The notes below the pieces were generated by a model. That model saw nothing but the letters and a program-made list of their open reading frames with translations. It ran no database searches and had not been told where the DNA came from. From Chryseobacterium oleae (GTDB lineage Bacteria > Bacteroidota > Bacteroidia > Flavobacteriales > Weeksellaceae), in NCBI RefSeq assembly GCF_900115055.1, contig NZ_FOVD01000007.1:219410-283409 (forward strand): DNA of 64,000 bases, given 5' to 3'. Shown here piece after piece: positions 43,444-52,566 of this stretch. The translations under genes were made by a program, and so were the position numbers. Positions within the stretch are counted from its first letter, which is position 1, and each line of letters opens with the position of its first letter.

Positions 43444-45876
43444 ATGAAAATAATATACACAAGTGTTCTTTTTTTAGGGTCTGTATCGATGTTTTATTCG
43501 CAAAACACCAATGATACTATTTCCAAAGAATCCAGAATAGATGAGATTTCCGTTACCGGAAGCCGGAATAAAAAAAGAACCGTTACCAATACTCCTGTTC
43601 CTGTTGACGTTATTGACATTAAGCAAGTAAGCCAGTCGACAGGGCAGATAGAGGTAAACCAACTTCTCCAGTTCAGTGCACCTTCATTTAACTCTAATAA
43701 ACAATCGGGGTCAGATGGAGCTGATGCGGTAGATCCCGCAACTCTTCGTGGACTCGGACCGGACCAGACACTTCTTTTACTCAACGGAAAAAGATACCAT
43801 CAATCTTCACTGATCAATCTCTTCGGGACAAAAGGCCGGGGAAATACCGGATCAGATATGAATACAATCCCAATTGGAGCGATAAAAAGAATTGAAGTTC
43901 TCCGTGACGGAGCTTCGGCTCAATATGGCTCTGATGCGATTGCCGGGGTGATCAACGTGATTCTTAACGACCGGAATCATGGCTTTGAAGGGAATGCTTT
44001 TTACGGAATGAACCTGTTTAAAAGTCCGGGAGATAAAGATGTAGTATCCGAGCGTAAAATAGACGGAACCACTTTCAATTTCAATGGAAATCTGGGAACA
44101 AAAATCGGGAACAAAGGAGGTTTTGGAAACTTCACAGTAGAATTTGTCAATAAAGAGCGTACCATACGAAATGCCAACCCGGAAAAATATTCGTCTCCAA
44201 GAGAAAAGTTCGGAGATGCGAAGTCCCAGAATATTTATTTCTTCGGAAACGTGGAACTTCCGTTATCTGACGGTTTGAAGTTTTATTCCCGTCAAGGATT
44301 TTCTCACCGTAAAACCAATGCATATGCGTGGACAAGATCTGCAGATGCAGACGGAAACATCCCGGAAGTTTATCCAAATGGATTCAACCCGATGCAGAAC
44401 ACCAGCATTACAGATTTTACTTTTGACAATGGGCTTAAATTTAAAGTCGCTGACTGGGATGTAGACTTTTACAATGCCTTCGGGAGCAATAGATTTACTT
44501 ATGATATTGATAATACCATCAATGCTACTTTAGGAATACAATCCCCGAGAAGTTTTAATGCCGGAGGTCACTCTCTTCTTCAGAATACAACGGGATTTAA
44601 TGCCTCCAAACCATTTAAAGTACTGGAAGGACTAAACGTAGCCTTCGGATCCGAATTCAGATATGAACAGTTTGAAATCATTAAGGGAGAAGAAGCATCT
44701 TATGCAATGTATGATATCAATGGAAATATTGTTACCCCAAATACCCCTCAAGGTTTACTCGTTACCAATCCGATTTCGGGAGATGTACGTCCCGGTGGAT
44801 CGCAGGGTTTCCCAGGTTATTCGCAAGCTGTAGATAAAAACAGGAATAATTTTGCCGCCTATGTAGACACAGAGCTTGACATTACTAAAAAATGGATGAT
44901 CAGTGTAGCGGGAAGATTTGAAAACTACAGCGATTTCGGCAGTACACTGAATGGGAAATTTGCCACACGATATGCTTTTACCCCTCAATTTGCATTCAGA
45001 GGTTCGGTATCTACAGGATTCAGAGCACCATCTTTAGCACAGAAATATTATAGCCTTCAGTTTACCAATTTCCAGGGAGGAAATCTGGTGACTATTCAAT
45101 TGGCATCTAATGATAGCGATCTGGCAAAAACAGTGGGAATTCCGCAATTAAAACAAGAAACTTCATTAAACGGAAGTGCCGGATTTACTTTTAATACCGG
45201 AAAATTTACGGCAACTGTAGATGGCTATTACATCAAAGTAAAAGACAGAATTGTACTGACCGGTAACTTTTCACAGGACGATGATGCGATAGGCGGAATT
45301 CTGGCTGAAAATCATATTGACCAGGCCCAGTTCTTCACCAATGCTATTGACACCAGAACGAAAGGAGTAGATGTTATTTTAAGCTACAATGAAAATATTG
45401 GTTCGGGAAGACTAACCGCTACTTTAGCTGGAAACTATAATGAAATGGAGATTACCAAAGTCAATACGTCAGATAAACTGAAGGGTAAAGAAGAGGTCTA
45501 TCTGAGCCCGAGAGAAAGAGCATTTATTCTGGCTTCGGCTCCGAAAACAAAGATCAATTTGAATTTAAACTATAAAATTGATAAGTTCAACGCCAACCTT
45601 CAGCTGGTAAGATTTGATAAAGTAAAGCTTATAGGCTATGGTGGTGCTGATGACTACCAGTTCTATGGCGCGAAAGTAACCACTGACATCTCTTTCGGCT
45701 ACGAGTTCTCAAAGAATTTCAACTTAACCATTGGAAGTAAGAACTTATTTAACCGATATCCTACACTACAAAAAGCTCATGTAGACGGCAACACAGAGTC
45801 CGGAGGGATTTTCGATCCGGTACAGATGGGCTTTGCGGGAAGACAGGCTTTCGCAAGACTAAACTTTAAGTTTTAG
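43444..45876 (+). CDS. TonB-dependent outer-membrane receptor
   Basis: An 810-residue protein with a signal peptide (ends SMFYSQ). The N-terminal plug domain carries DEISVTGSRNKKRTV (TonB-box-like region), VPVDVIDIKQV, and LRGLGPDQTLLLLNGKRYHQSS, then IPIGAIKRIEVLRDGASAQYGSDAIAGVINVIL. A 22-strand-type barrel follows and ends ARLNFKF with the terminal Phe. There is no CarboxypepD_reg extension and no SusD next to it, so it is a substrate-specific receptor such as for a siderophore or vitamin; the ligand is unknown. Confidence 0.93.
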   Translation: MKIIYTSVLFLGSVSMFYSQNTNDTISKESRIDEISVTGSRNKKRTVTNTPVPVDVIDIKQVSQSTGQIEVNQLLQFSAPSFNSNKQSGSDGADAVDPATLRGLGPDQTLLLLNGKRYHQSSLINLFGTKGRGNTGSDMNTIPIGAIKRIEVLRDGASAQYGSDAIAGVINVILNDRNHGFEGNAFYGMNLFKSPGDKDVVSERKIDGTTFNFNGNLGTKIGNKGGFGNFTVEFVNKERTIRNANPEKYSSPREKFGDAKSQNIYFFGNVELPLSDGLKFYSRQGFSHRKTNAYAWTRSADADGNIPEVYPNGFNPMQNTSITDFTFDNGLKFKVADWDVDFYNAFGSNRFTYDIDNTINATLGIQSPRSFNAGGHSLLQNTTGFNASKPFKVLEGLNVAFGSEFRYEQFEIIKGEEASYAMYDINGNIVTPNTPQGLLVTNPISGDVRPGGSQGFPGYSQAVDKNRNNFAAYVDTELDITKKWMISVAGRFENYSDFGSTLNGKFATRYAFTPQFAFRGSVSTGFRAPSLAQKYYSLQFTNFQGGNLVTIQLASNDSDLAKTVGIPQLKQETSLNGSAGFTFNTGKFTATVDGYYIKVKDRIVLTGNFSQDDDAIGGILAENHIDQAQFFTNAIDTRTKGVDVILSYNENIGSGRLTATLAGNYNEMEITKVNTSDKLKGKEEVYLSPRERAFILASAPKTKINLNLNYKIDKFNANLQLVRFDKVKLIGYGGADDYQFYGAKVTTDISFGYEFSKNFNLTIGSKNLFNRYPTLQKAHVDGNTESGGIFDPVQMGFAGRQAFARLNFKF

Positions 45877-45885
45877 AATATTTAT

Positions 45886-46203
45886 AAAGAGACTATATCA
45901 AAAGCGTAGTTGATTTTTACGCAAAGTTTGAATATCATGCTCTATATTTTAGGAATGCAAAGGAAAGAATCAATTAAAATTGATTCGATGAAGCGTACGG
46001 ATAAAACGTTCGCTAATTCAGTGACGCAGCCACATCTCTTTTTCTTCCTTAAAACTAGTGTATATTGCCTTTAAACTTTGCGTTAAAAAATTCTATCTCG
46101 CTTTGTGTCCCCTATTGGATATAATAGTAAGTATAATTTTTTAACGCAAAGAATTTTTCAAATCATTGATTCAATGAAACGTTCTTTTGATACAGTCTCT
46201 TTT
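45886..46203. repeat. Third inverted-repeat element (related design)
   Basis: About 318 bases bounded by AAAGAGACTATATCAAAAGCG (45886-45906) and CGTTCTTTTGATACAGTCTCTTTT (46180-46203), an inverted pair with two or three mismatches. It has inside the ACGCAAAG motif in both orientations (TTTTTACGCAAAG near 45917, CTTTGCGTTAAAAAA near 46078, AACGCAAAG near 46143), which the element at 12830 also has. No coding sequence. Its right end abuts the stop of the sugar dehydrogenase gene. Confidence 0.55.
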
Positions 46204-47421
46204 CTATTTTTTAGAAATTTTATATAGTTTTCCGCTATCGGTTACGGCGTAAAGATTACCATCCATTCCATCCAGAACATCTCTGAAACGTTCCTTCTGA
46301 TCAGCAAGAAGACGTTCCTCACCTACTACTTTATTATCCTTCATCACGATTCTGTTAATGTGTTCTCCACTCAGACATCCAATGATTAGGTTTCCTTTCC
46401 ATTCTTCTATATTTCCTGTGTAAAACGTAACTCCACTTGGAGAAATTACAGGATCCCAGTAATAAACAGGCTGTTCTGTTCCTGCTTTTTGAGTGATTCC
46501 GCTTCCTACTTTTGCTCCGGAATATTCAATTCCATAGGTTACGTCTCCCCAACCGTAATTCTTTCCGGGTTGTATCAGATTGATTTCATCTCCGCCTCTT
46601 GGCCCCATTTCCACGTCCCAAAGTGTTCCGTTCGGATCTATAGCCAATCCCTGTGGACTTCTTATCCCGTATGCATAGATTTCGGGTTTATATCCCTGTT
46701 TCCCGATGAACGGATTTCCGGGAGCAGGTTTTCCGTCTTTGGTAATTTTCAAGATTTTCCCTAAATAATTATCTGTTTTCTGGGCATAAACCCGGGTTTC
46801 CTTGTCAGACCTTTCCCCCGTACTTACAAATAAGTTACCGTCTTTGTCAAAAACAAGCCTGCTTCCATAGTGCTTATCTCCATCATAGGAAGGCTCTGCA
46901 CGGAAAATAACTTTCACTTCCGAAATATTTTTCAGGTCTGCCGAAAGTTTTCCTTTGGCCACCGAAGTCAGATTTCCTTCTCCGAAAGGTTCTGAGAAAC
47001 TGAAATAAATGATATTATTGGATTTAAAATCCGGATCCAGGGCAACATCCAGCATTCCCCCTTGTCCTTTTGCATCTACTTTTGGAAACCCTTCGATTTT
47101 AGAAACCTGTTTTCCGTCTGTTGAAACGACGTTCATATGTCCGTTTTTATCGGTTATCAGAAACTTGCCATCCGGAAGGTTGATAATTCCCCAGGGTCTT
47201 CCCAGATCTTTATTCAGTACCTCCACTTTATAGGCAGCTGTTGTTTTTACGGCTTTAATCCGGGTCTGTCCTTTAAAAGCCGGCTGGTAATCAGTATTCG
47301 GTTTTTCAGTTTCCACACTGCCGTCGTTTCCTGTCTTCTGGGCGCTGGCACTGTTCTTATTGCACGAAGATAAAAACAAAAAAACACTGAGCGCCGGTAC
47401 GTAAAAATGATTGAATTTCAT
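46204..47421 (-). CDS. PQQ-dependent sugar dehydrogenase-like lipoprotein
   Basis: About 405 residues. The start is ATG 47421 (MKFNHFYVPALSVFLFLSSCNKNS, with lipobox Cys at about 20); the longer frame upstream runs through the divergent BlaI promoter and start and is rejected. The body is a GSDH-type beta-propeller: DLGRPWGIINLPDGKFLITDKNGHM, LVFDKDGNLFVSTGERSD, YAYGIRSPQGLAIDP, and GPRGGDEINLIQPGKNYGW. These enzymes oxidise glucose or other sugars with PQQ. No PQQ synthesis genes are in the window, so PQQ would have to come from elsewhere. Divergent from the BlaI-type gene, so the 100-base gap serves both. Confidence 0.87.
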   Translation of the reverse strand: MKFNHFYVPALSVFLFLSSCNKNSASAQKTGNDGSVETEKPNTDYQPAFKGQTRIKAVKTTAAYKVEVLNKDLGRPWGIINLPDGKFLITDKNGHMNVVSTDGKQVSKIEGFPKVDAKGQGGMLDVALDPDFKSNNIIYFSFSEPFGEGNLTSVAKGKLSADLKNISEVKVIFRAEPSYDGDKHYGSRLVFDKDGNLFVSTGERSDKETRVYAQKTDNYLGKILKITKDGKPAPGNPFIGKQGYKPEIYAYGIRSPQGLAIDPNGTLWDVEMGPRGGDEINLIQPGKNYGWGDVTYGIEYSGAKVGSGITQKAGTEQPVYYWDPVISPSGVTFYTGNIEEWKGNLIIGCLSGEHINRIVMKDNKVVGEERLLADQKERFRDVLDGMDGNLYAVTDSGKLYKISKK

Positions 47422-47492
47422 AGGGTTGTGATTAGTGGTCAAAAGATAAATAGAAAAATAATGCCATAAAAATTTGTGAGTATAAATTTTTA

Positions 47493-47525
47493 TTCTACAT
47501 TTGTAGAACAAATTACAACATTGTA
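47493..47525 (+). promoter_or_regulatory. BlaI-type operators over the regulator promoter
   Basis: TTCTACATTTGTAGAA at 47493-47508 is a perfect dyad (7+2+7), and TACAACATTGTA at 47514-47525 is a perfect 5+2+5 dyad. Both resemble the BlaI/MecI operator core TACAnnTGTA. The promoter -7 box TACATTTG (47496-47503) lies inside the first dyad, so a bound BlaI-type dimer would block transcription of its own gene. Confidence 0.7.
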
Positions 47526-47527
47526 GA

Positions 47528-47899
47528 ATGAAAGACATAAAATTAACCGGTTCCGAGAAAAATCTTATGGAAATCCTTTGGGAAAAGAAACATGTTTTCA
47601 TGAAAGATATTCTTGATGCTTATCCGGAACCCAGGCCTGCCGCAACTACCGTCGCCACGCTGCTGAAAAGAATGCAGAATAAAGACCTGGTAGGATACAA
47701 ACTGTATGGAAATTCCCGCGAATACTATCCGAAAGTAGAAAAAGGGGAATATTTCAACGAGGAGATGACCTCCATGATTGACCGCTTTTTCAACAGCTCA
47801 GTGACTCAGTTCGCTTCGTTTTTTACTTCCAATGCAAAATTCAGTCAAAAGCAGCTGAAAGAACTCCGTGATATTATAGACGAACAGATAAAAGAATAA
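47528..47899 (+). CDS. BlaI/MecI-type repressor
   Basis: 123 residues with the winged helix of the BlaI family: LTGSEKNLMEILWEKKHVFMKDIL, then AATTVATLLKRMQNKDLVGYKLYGN, a recognition helix and wing, and a C-terminal dimerising region (NAKFSQKQLKELRDII). BlaI-type repressors are inactivated by proteolysis after a partner sensor is triggered. Two dyad operators overlap its own promoter, and the partner sensor gene follows after 3 bases. Confidence 0.93.
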   Translation: MKDIKLTGSEKNLMEILWEKKHVFMKDILDAYPEPRPAATTVATLLKRMQNKDLVGYKLYGNSREYYPKVEKGEYFNEEMTSMIDRFFNSSVTQFASFFTSNAKFSQKQLKELRDIIDEQIKE

Positions 47900-47902
47900 A
47901 AA

Positions 47903-49675
47903 ATGCTGACCATTATTCTAAAAATCATTCTGTGTTCTTCCGTATTCATTGCTGTATATTATCTGCTTTTGGAAAGGGAGAAAATGTATCGGTTCAACAG
48001 GTTCTATTTACTGTCTTCCCTGGTTCTTTCTTATGTGATTCCGTTTATATCGATCACTGTACAACAGCCCAAACCGGAGAATAAGCCTGAGATCATCTTT
48101 GAAGAAACGGCCCAGCAGATTATGTACACACAGCCGGTGCAGGAGAGTTTTGACTGGATGAATGTAATGTGGATCATATACGGAATTGTCACACTTTTTT
48201 TCCTGATAAAAAGTATACTATCCATTCGTGCAGTTAAAAAATTGCAAGGGGAAAAACATCTGTATCAGAATCACAGAGTAGTTATAACGAAAGAAAATCT
48301 TGCGCCTTTCAGCTTCTGGAATACGATTTATTTGGGCGAAGATTATATAAAAAATAATACAATCGATCCTAGAATTTTTCTTCACGAGAAGAGCCATCTG
48401 GATCAAAAGCACAGTATCGATCTAATCTTAATGGACATCTTAAAGATTTTCACTTGGTTCAATCCTGTTTTATTTCTTTATAAAAAAGCGATTATCACCA
48501 ACCATGAATTTCTGGCAGATGAAGCTGTTCTGAAAAGCAGATACAGCGTAAAAGATTATCAAAGCTTAATCCTTGAGGAGATTATAGCCGGACAAAGTTT
48601 ACACCTAACCCATTCATTTAATTTTAACAACACCAAAAAACGATTTATTATGATGACCGCAAAAAAATCTAAATTCATTGTATTGAAAAAAGCAGCCGGC
48701 CTTACAGCTCTTGTTGCAGCTGCAGCTTTATTCGCAGAGCGAACGTATGTTATGGATCCTGTTTCGACAGCAGAAACTCAAAAAGTAAGCAGTATAGCAA
48801 CAGACCATTCATTAACAACAGATCCTTATAAGGAGTTCAGAAGTATTTTAAGCAAATATTCAGAACTTTTAAACAGTGGGAAATATGCAGAATTCTCTAA
48901 AAAGATCTCTGATAATGATAAGAAAAGACTTGAAGAGCTTTACTCCCAATTGACCGATGCACAAAAGCGTGAGCAGAAAATCACCTTCTTCAATACTCCT
49001 GATTTAATAAAAAGAGTTCCTACTGAAAATGAACTGAAATCATTCCTGGATAAAAGCAATTATGCGGTGTGGATTGATTCTAAAAAGGTAGATAACAGCA
49101 GTCTGAACAACTACAAAACATCTGACTTTGCCAGTATTATCATTAGTGGAGTTGGTAAGAACGCAAGAACAGCAAAAAATCCGCAACCCTATCAGGTGAG
49201 TCTAATGACCCATGATTATTTCGAAAAAAAGAAGGAAGAAAAACCTCATACGGCCATGGGAATTAAAAAGGAAAGCATCAAAGAGATCACAGATGCCATT
49301 CCTCTTAAAGAAACAACACAGACAGATAACAATGAAGGTAAAAACACAAATATCAGCACCAACACCAATCAAAATACTACTGAAGCAGAATATCCGGGCG
49401 GAAAAGCCGCTTTAAGAAAAAAAATAGGTATGACAGTAGACACAAGCCAGTTCAGTTCTAAAAATGGAACACTCAGTTCAACGGTTTATATTCATATTGA
49501 CGAAAACGGAAAAGGAACAAAGGTAACAGGATCAGGAAATAATGAGATATTTACCAACGAAATTATCAAAACCGCTGAACTCATCAACAATGAAACCGTA
49601 TGGAAGCCCGCCACTAAAGACGGAAAGGCAGTAGCTTCCATCTACAAACTTCCGGCAACCATGACTTTTGAGTAA
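47903..49675 (+). CDS. BlaR1/M56-type sensor peptidase with TonB_C tail
   Basis: 590 residues. The N-terminus has four or five membrane helices, and the M56 zinc site HEKSH is in RIFLHEKSHLDQKHS (about 155-165), with Glu in NHEFLADEAVL. A fifth helix (AAGLTALVAAAALFAE, about 270) leads to a periplasmic region and a C-terminal TonB_C-like domain (AEYPGGKAALRKKIG..., about 495-590). It lacks a penicillin-binding sensor domain, so the signal is not clear; Bacteroidota M56 proteins often end in TonB_C. It likely cleaves the BlaI-type repressor upstream. Confidence 0.87.
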   Translation: MLTIILKIILCSSVFIAVYYLLLEREKMYRFNRFYLLSSLVLSYVIPFISITVQQPKPENKPEIIFEETAQQIMYTQPVQESFDWMNVMWIIYGIVTLFFLIKSILSIRAVKKLQGEKHLYQNHRVVITKENLAPFSFWNTIYLGEDYIKNNTIDPRIFLHEKSHLDQKHSIDLILMDILKIFTWFNPVLFLYKKAIITNHEFLADEAVLKSRYSVKDYQSLILEEIIAGQSLHLTHSFNFNNTKKRFIMMTAKKSKFIVLKKAAGLTALVAAAALFAERTYVMDPVSTAETQKVSSIATDHSLTTDPYKEFRSILSKYSELLNSGKYAEFSKKISDNDKKRLEELYSQLTDAQKREQKITFFNTPDLIKRVPTENELKSFLDKSNYAVWIDSKKVDNSSLNNYKTSDFASIIISGVGKNARTAKNPQPYQVSLMTHDYFEKKKEEKPHTAMGIKKESIKEITDAIPLKETTQTDNNEGKNTNISTNTNQNTTEAEYPGGKAALRKKIGMTVDTSQFSSKNGTLSSTVYIHIDENGKGTKVTGSGNNEIFTNEIIKTAELINNETVWKPATKDGKAVASIYKLPATMTFE

Positions 49676-49686
49676 AATCAATTTAT

Positions 49687-49716
49687 AAGAGCGCAATTAT
49701 TCAGCGCTCTTTTTAT
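49687..49716 (+). terminator. Terminator of the BlaI/BlaR unit
   Basis: AAGAGCGC (49687-49694) and GCGCTCTT (49704-49711) with a 9-base loop and T tail. Confidence 0.85.
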
Positions 49717-49800
49717 GTTGTATACATTCCAAACAAGTGAAAATTTTACTATCAAAATAGTCATCTTCAAATACTTTATGAAGGCTAAAAATTTCTTTCG

Positions 49801-49808
49801 TATTTTTG
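49801..49808 (+). promoter_or_regulatory. -7 box of uvrB
   Basis: TATTTTTG matches TAnnTTTG and lies 18 bases ahead of the uvrB ATG at 49827. A TTG at 49806 falls in this box, which argues against it as a start. Confidence 0.6.
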
Positions 49809-49826
49809 TTGTATACATCATTTCCT

Positions 49827-51818
49827 ATGAACTTTAATCTTCAATCAGAATATAAACCTACCGGCGACCAGCCCCAAGCGATCGAAAAACTTACCAAAGG
49901 AATAGAAATTGGTGAGAAGTATCAAACCCTGCTGGGTGTAACAGGGTCCGGGAAAACTTTTACCGTTGCCAACCTTGTGCAAAATGTGCAAAGACCAACG
50001 ATTGTCATGGCTCACAACAAGACATTGGCTGCACAGCTTTTCATGGAATTTAAAGAATTCTTTCCTGATAATGCCGTAGAATATTTTGTAAGTTATTACG
50101 ACTACTACCAACCGGAAGCATACATTGCCACCACCGGAACCTATATCGAAAAAGATCTGAGCATCAACGAGGAGGTTGAGAAACTGCGTCTTTCTGCCAT
50201 TGCAAGTTTACTGTCCGGAAGACGGGACGTTTTAATTGTTGCCTCCGTATCCTGTATTTATGGTGTGGGAAACCCTGCAGAATTTCACAAATCATTAATA
50301 TCAATTTCTACCGGAGAGAAGGTAACGAGAACCGCTTTTCTTCACTCTTTAGTTAATGCTTTGTATTCAAGAACCTTAAGCGACTTTCAAAGAGGTACAT
50401 TCCGGGTAAAGGGAGATGTGATCGATGTATTTCCTGCCTATGCAGATAATGCGGTGAGGATTCAGTTTTATGGTGATGAGATTGAAAAAATTCAGAGTTT
50501 TGATCCGGTTTCGGGAAATGTAACGGCTAATTTTGACCAAATTCAGATCTATCCTGCTAACCTTTTTGTTACGTCAAAAGAAACATTGAATGGCGCCATA
50601 AAAAACATTCAGGATGACATGGTAAAGCAGGTAGATTTCTTTAGCGAGATAGGAAAACCACTGGAAGCTAAAAGATTACAAGAAAGAACTGAGCTCGATC
50701 TGGAAATGATCAAAGAGCTTGGATATTGCTCCGGAATTGAAAATTATTCACGTTACTTAGATGGCCGGCTTCCCGGGTCAAGACCGTTCTGTCTATTGGA
50801 TTATTTTCCAAAAGATTATTTAATGATTATTGACGAAAGTCATGTTACAGTACCTCAGGTACATGCGATGTATGGTGGCGATAGAAGCCGAAAAGAAGCT
50901 TTGGTAGAATATGGATTCCGACTTCCTGCTGCAATGGACAACAGACCATTGAAATTTGAAGAATATGAATCTATTCAAAATCAGGTTATTTATGTTTCTG
51001 CAACGCCCGCTGATTATGAACTGGAGAAAACCGGCGGAGAGTATATAGAACAGATTATTCGTCCCACTGGTCTTCTGGATCCTGTCATTGAGGTGAGACC
51101 CAGCTTAAACCAGATCGATGATTTGATGGAAGAGATCCGGAAAAGAGCAGATTTAGACGAAAGGGTTCTGGTAACAACTCTAACGAAAAAAATGGCTGAG
51201 GAGCTGACCAAATACTTTATGAAATTTGGGATAAGGACGAGATATATCCACTCGGATGTAGAAACACTGGAGCGTATCCAGATTATGCACGATCTGCGTG
51301 TGGGTCTTTTCGACGTATTGATTGGGGTCAATTTATTGAGAGAAGGTCTGGATCTACCTGAAGTTTCTTTGGTGGCCATATTAGATGCAGATAAAGAAGG
51401 AATGCTAAGAAGCAGAAGATCAATGATTCAGACGGTGGGTCGTGCTGCAAGAAACCTTAACGGGAAAGCTATTTTATATGCTGATAAAATGACAAAATCG
51501 ATGCAGGCGACGATAGACGAAACCAACTACCGTCGTGAAAAGCAAATCAAGTATAACACAGACCATAATAAGGTTCCTACCGCTTTAAATAAAAAGATTT
51601 CTGAAAATCTTGTAGGAAGAAGCAAGGATTTCCCTGATCCAAAATATACCCAAAAAGAGATCCTTCAGAAAGCAGCCGAAACCAAAGCTAACTATGGAGA
51701 TGCAGACATTGAAAAAATGATCGTTGTGAAGCAGAAAGAAATGGAAGCAGCAGCTAAAAATCTTGACTTTATAAAAGCAGCCAAGCTGAGAGATGAGATT
51801 GCAGCGCTGAGAGAATAA
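49827..51818 (+). CDS. uvrB: Excinuclease ABC subunit B
   Basis: UvrB verifies DNA damage delivered by UvrA and recruits UvrC for incision. The 663-residue protein starts MNFNLQSEYKPTGDQPQAI. Walker A GVTGSGKTFT, the YYDYYQPEAYI beta-hairpin region, Walker B DESHV, helicase motifs (IYVSATPADYE, GVNLLREGLDLPEVSLVAILDADKEG, QTVGRAARN) and a C-terminal UVR motif (MEAAAKNLDFIKAAKLRDEI) are all present. No uvrA or uvrC is in the window. Confidence 0.98.
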   Translation: MNFNLQSEYKPTGDQPQAIEKLTKGIEIGEKYQTLLGVTGSGKTFTVANLVQNVQRPTIVMAHNKTLAAQLFMEFKEFFPDNAVEYFVSYYDYYQPEAYIATTGTYIEKDLSINEEVEKLRLSAIASLLSGRRDVLIVASVSCIYGVGNPAEFHKSLISISTGEKVTRTAFLHSLVNALYSRTLSDFQRGTFRVKGDVIDVFPAYADNAVRIQFYGDEIEKIQSFDPVSGNVTANFDQIQIYPANLFVTSKETLNGAIKNIQDDMVKQVDFFSEIGKPLEAKRLQERTELDLEMIKELGYCSGIENYSRYLDGRLPGSRPFCLLDYFPKDYLMIIDESHVTVPQVHAMYGGDRSRKEALVEYGFRLPAAMDNRPLKFEEYESIQNQVIYVSATPADYELEKTGGEYIEQIIRPTGLLDPVIEVRPSLNQIDDLMEEIRKRADLDERVLVTTLTKKMAEELTKYFMKFGIRTRYIHSDVETLERIQIMHDLRVGLFDVLIGVNLLREGLDLPEVSLVAILDADKEGMLRSRRSMIQTVGRAARNLNGKAILYADKMTKSMQATIDETNYRREKQIKYNTDHNKVPTALNKKISENLVGRSKDFPDPKYTQKEILQKAAETKANYGDADIEKMIVVKQKEMEAAAKNLDFIKAAKLRDEIAALRE

Positions 51819-52027
51819 GTTTGAGAATTTTGAGAATTTATGAGTTATAAATGATGAGTTATTTTGGAGTTAAAGGGTTTTCACTCTTCACTTGCGTAGC
51901 ACAATTCACAACTGGCTCTAGCAGTTAAATTGATTAAAAAAAATTAATAAAACTAAACTGCAAATTTCTCTTGGGACTGGGATAGCTTCTCTCTTCCAGC
52001 TTCGGAATTCTTACATTATTAAAAACA

Positions 52028-52062
52028 GTTTAGGGGCGGCATCGAAGATGCCGCCCCTAAAC
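52028..52062. repeat. GC-rich perfect palindrome (REP-like)
   Basis: GTTTAGGGGCGGCATC (52028-52043), loop GAA, GATGCCGCCCCTAAAC (52047-52062). A 16-base perfect stem with four G then CGGC is exceptional in this AT-rich region. It lacks a U-tract, so it is more like a REP palindrome than a terminator. Confidence 0.65.
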
Positions 52063-52284
52063 ATATATGTTCAACTATTCACAAAAACTCAGTTTCTGCG
52101 TCAAAAGAAGTTAAAGCCATTCAATTTCATGTAATAGGTGATAATTATCCACCCTTATTTTTTTATTCATTTTCATTTTATAATAAAGCTTCAATCTAAA
52201 ATAACAATTCAAAGTGCGAATTGACAAATTAGCCATTTTAAATATGGGTTAGCTGTGTTTCCAGTTGATCAGCAAGTACTGCTG

Positions 52285-52550
52285 ATGAGTATTTTTAAAG
52301 ATATTATAAAATAGTATCATTATTTTTTCAAATACTAAAATAAATCAATACAAAGTGATGTAATAAATTTTTATATATAATTTTTTATCTATGCTTTTTT
52401 TGACTATAAAATTTAAATTCAAAAAGCTTATTACACCCTTTTTAAAGGCAAAATTGATGAATTAACAATTTTAAATTTGAAAAATATGACAAACTCTATA
52501 GGTTTGCTACGGTGAAATAACTTCACAATATAAAAGACATTCAAGGCATC
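52285..52550 (+). repeat. Duplicated 5' region, copy A (ahead of 52567)
   Basis: Bases about 52285-52550 match 53430-53690: ATATTTTTAAAG, AATAAATCAA, ATAATTTTTTAT, ATGCTTTTTTT, ATAAAATTTAAAT, TAAATTTGAAAAAT, AAACT-TATA(A)GTTTG, and GGTGAAATA. Divergence is high, but the order and spacing of blocks are kept. It likely carries the promoter and untranslated leader of the secreted protein gene. Confidence 0.55.
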
Positions 52551-52566
52551 ATCAAAAAGCAATATT

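Larger units (their letters stand above)
51819..52566. other. Gene-free stretch after uvrB with hairpin and duplicated 5' region
   Basis: No gene is supported. At 52028-52062 there is a GC-rich perfect hairpin (separate entry). From about 52285 to 52550 it carries a leader region matching that upstream of 53708 (separate entry). The first 200 bases hold only AT-rich and simple sequence. Confidence 0.55.

Noticed and set aside
46204..47601. Longer N-terminus for the sugar dehydrogenase
   Set aside because: It would run across the BlaI operators and start; the ATG at 47421 gives a proper lipoprotein signal.
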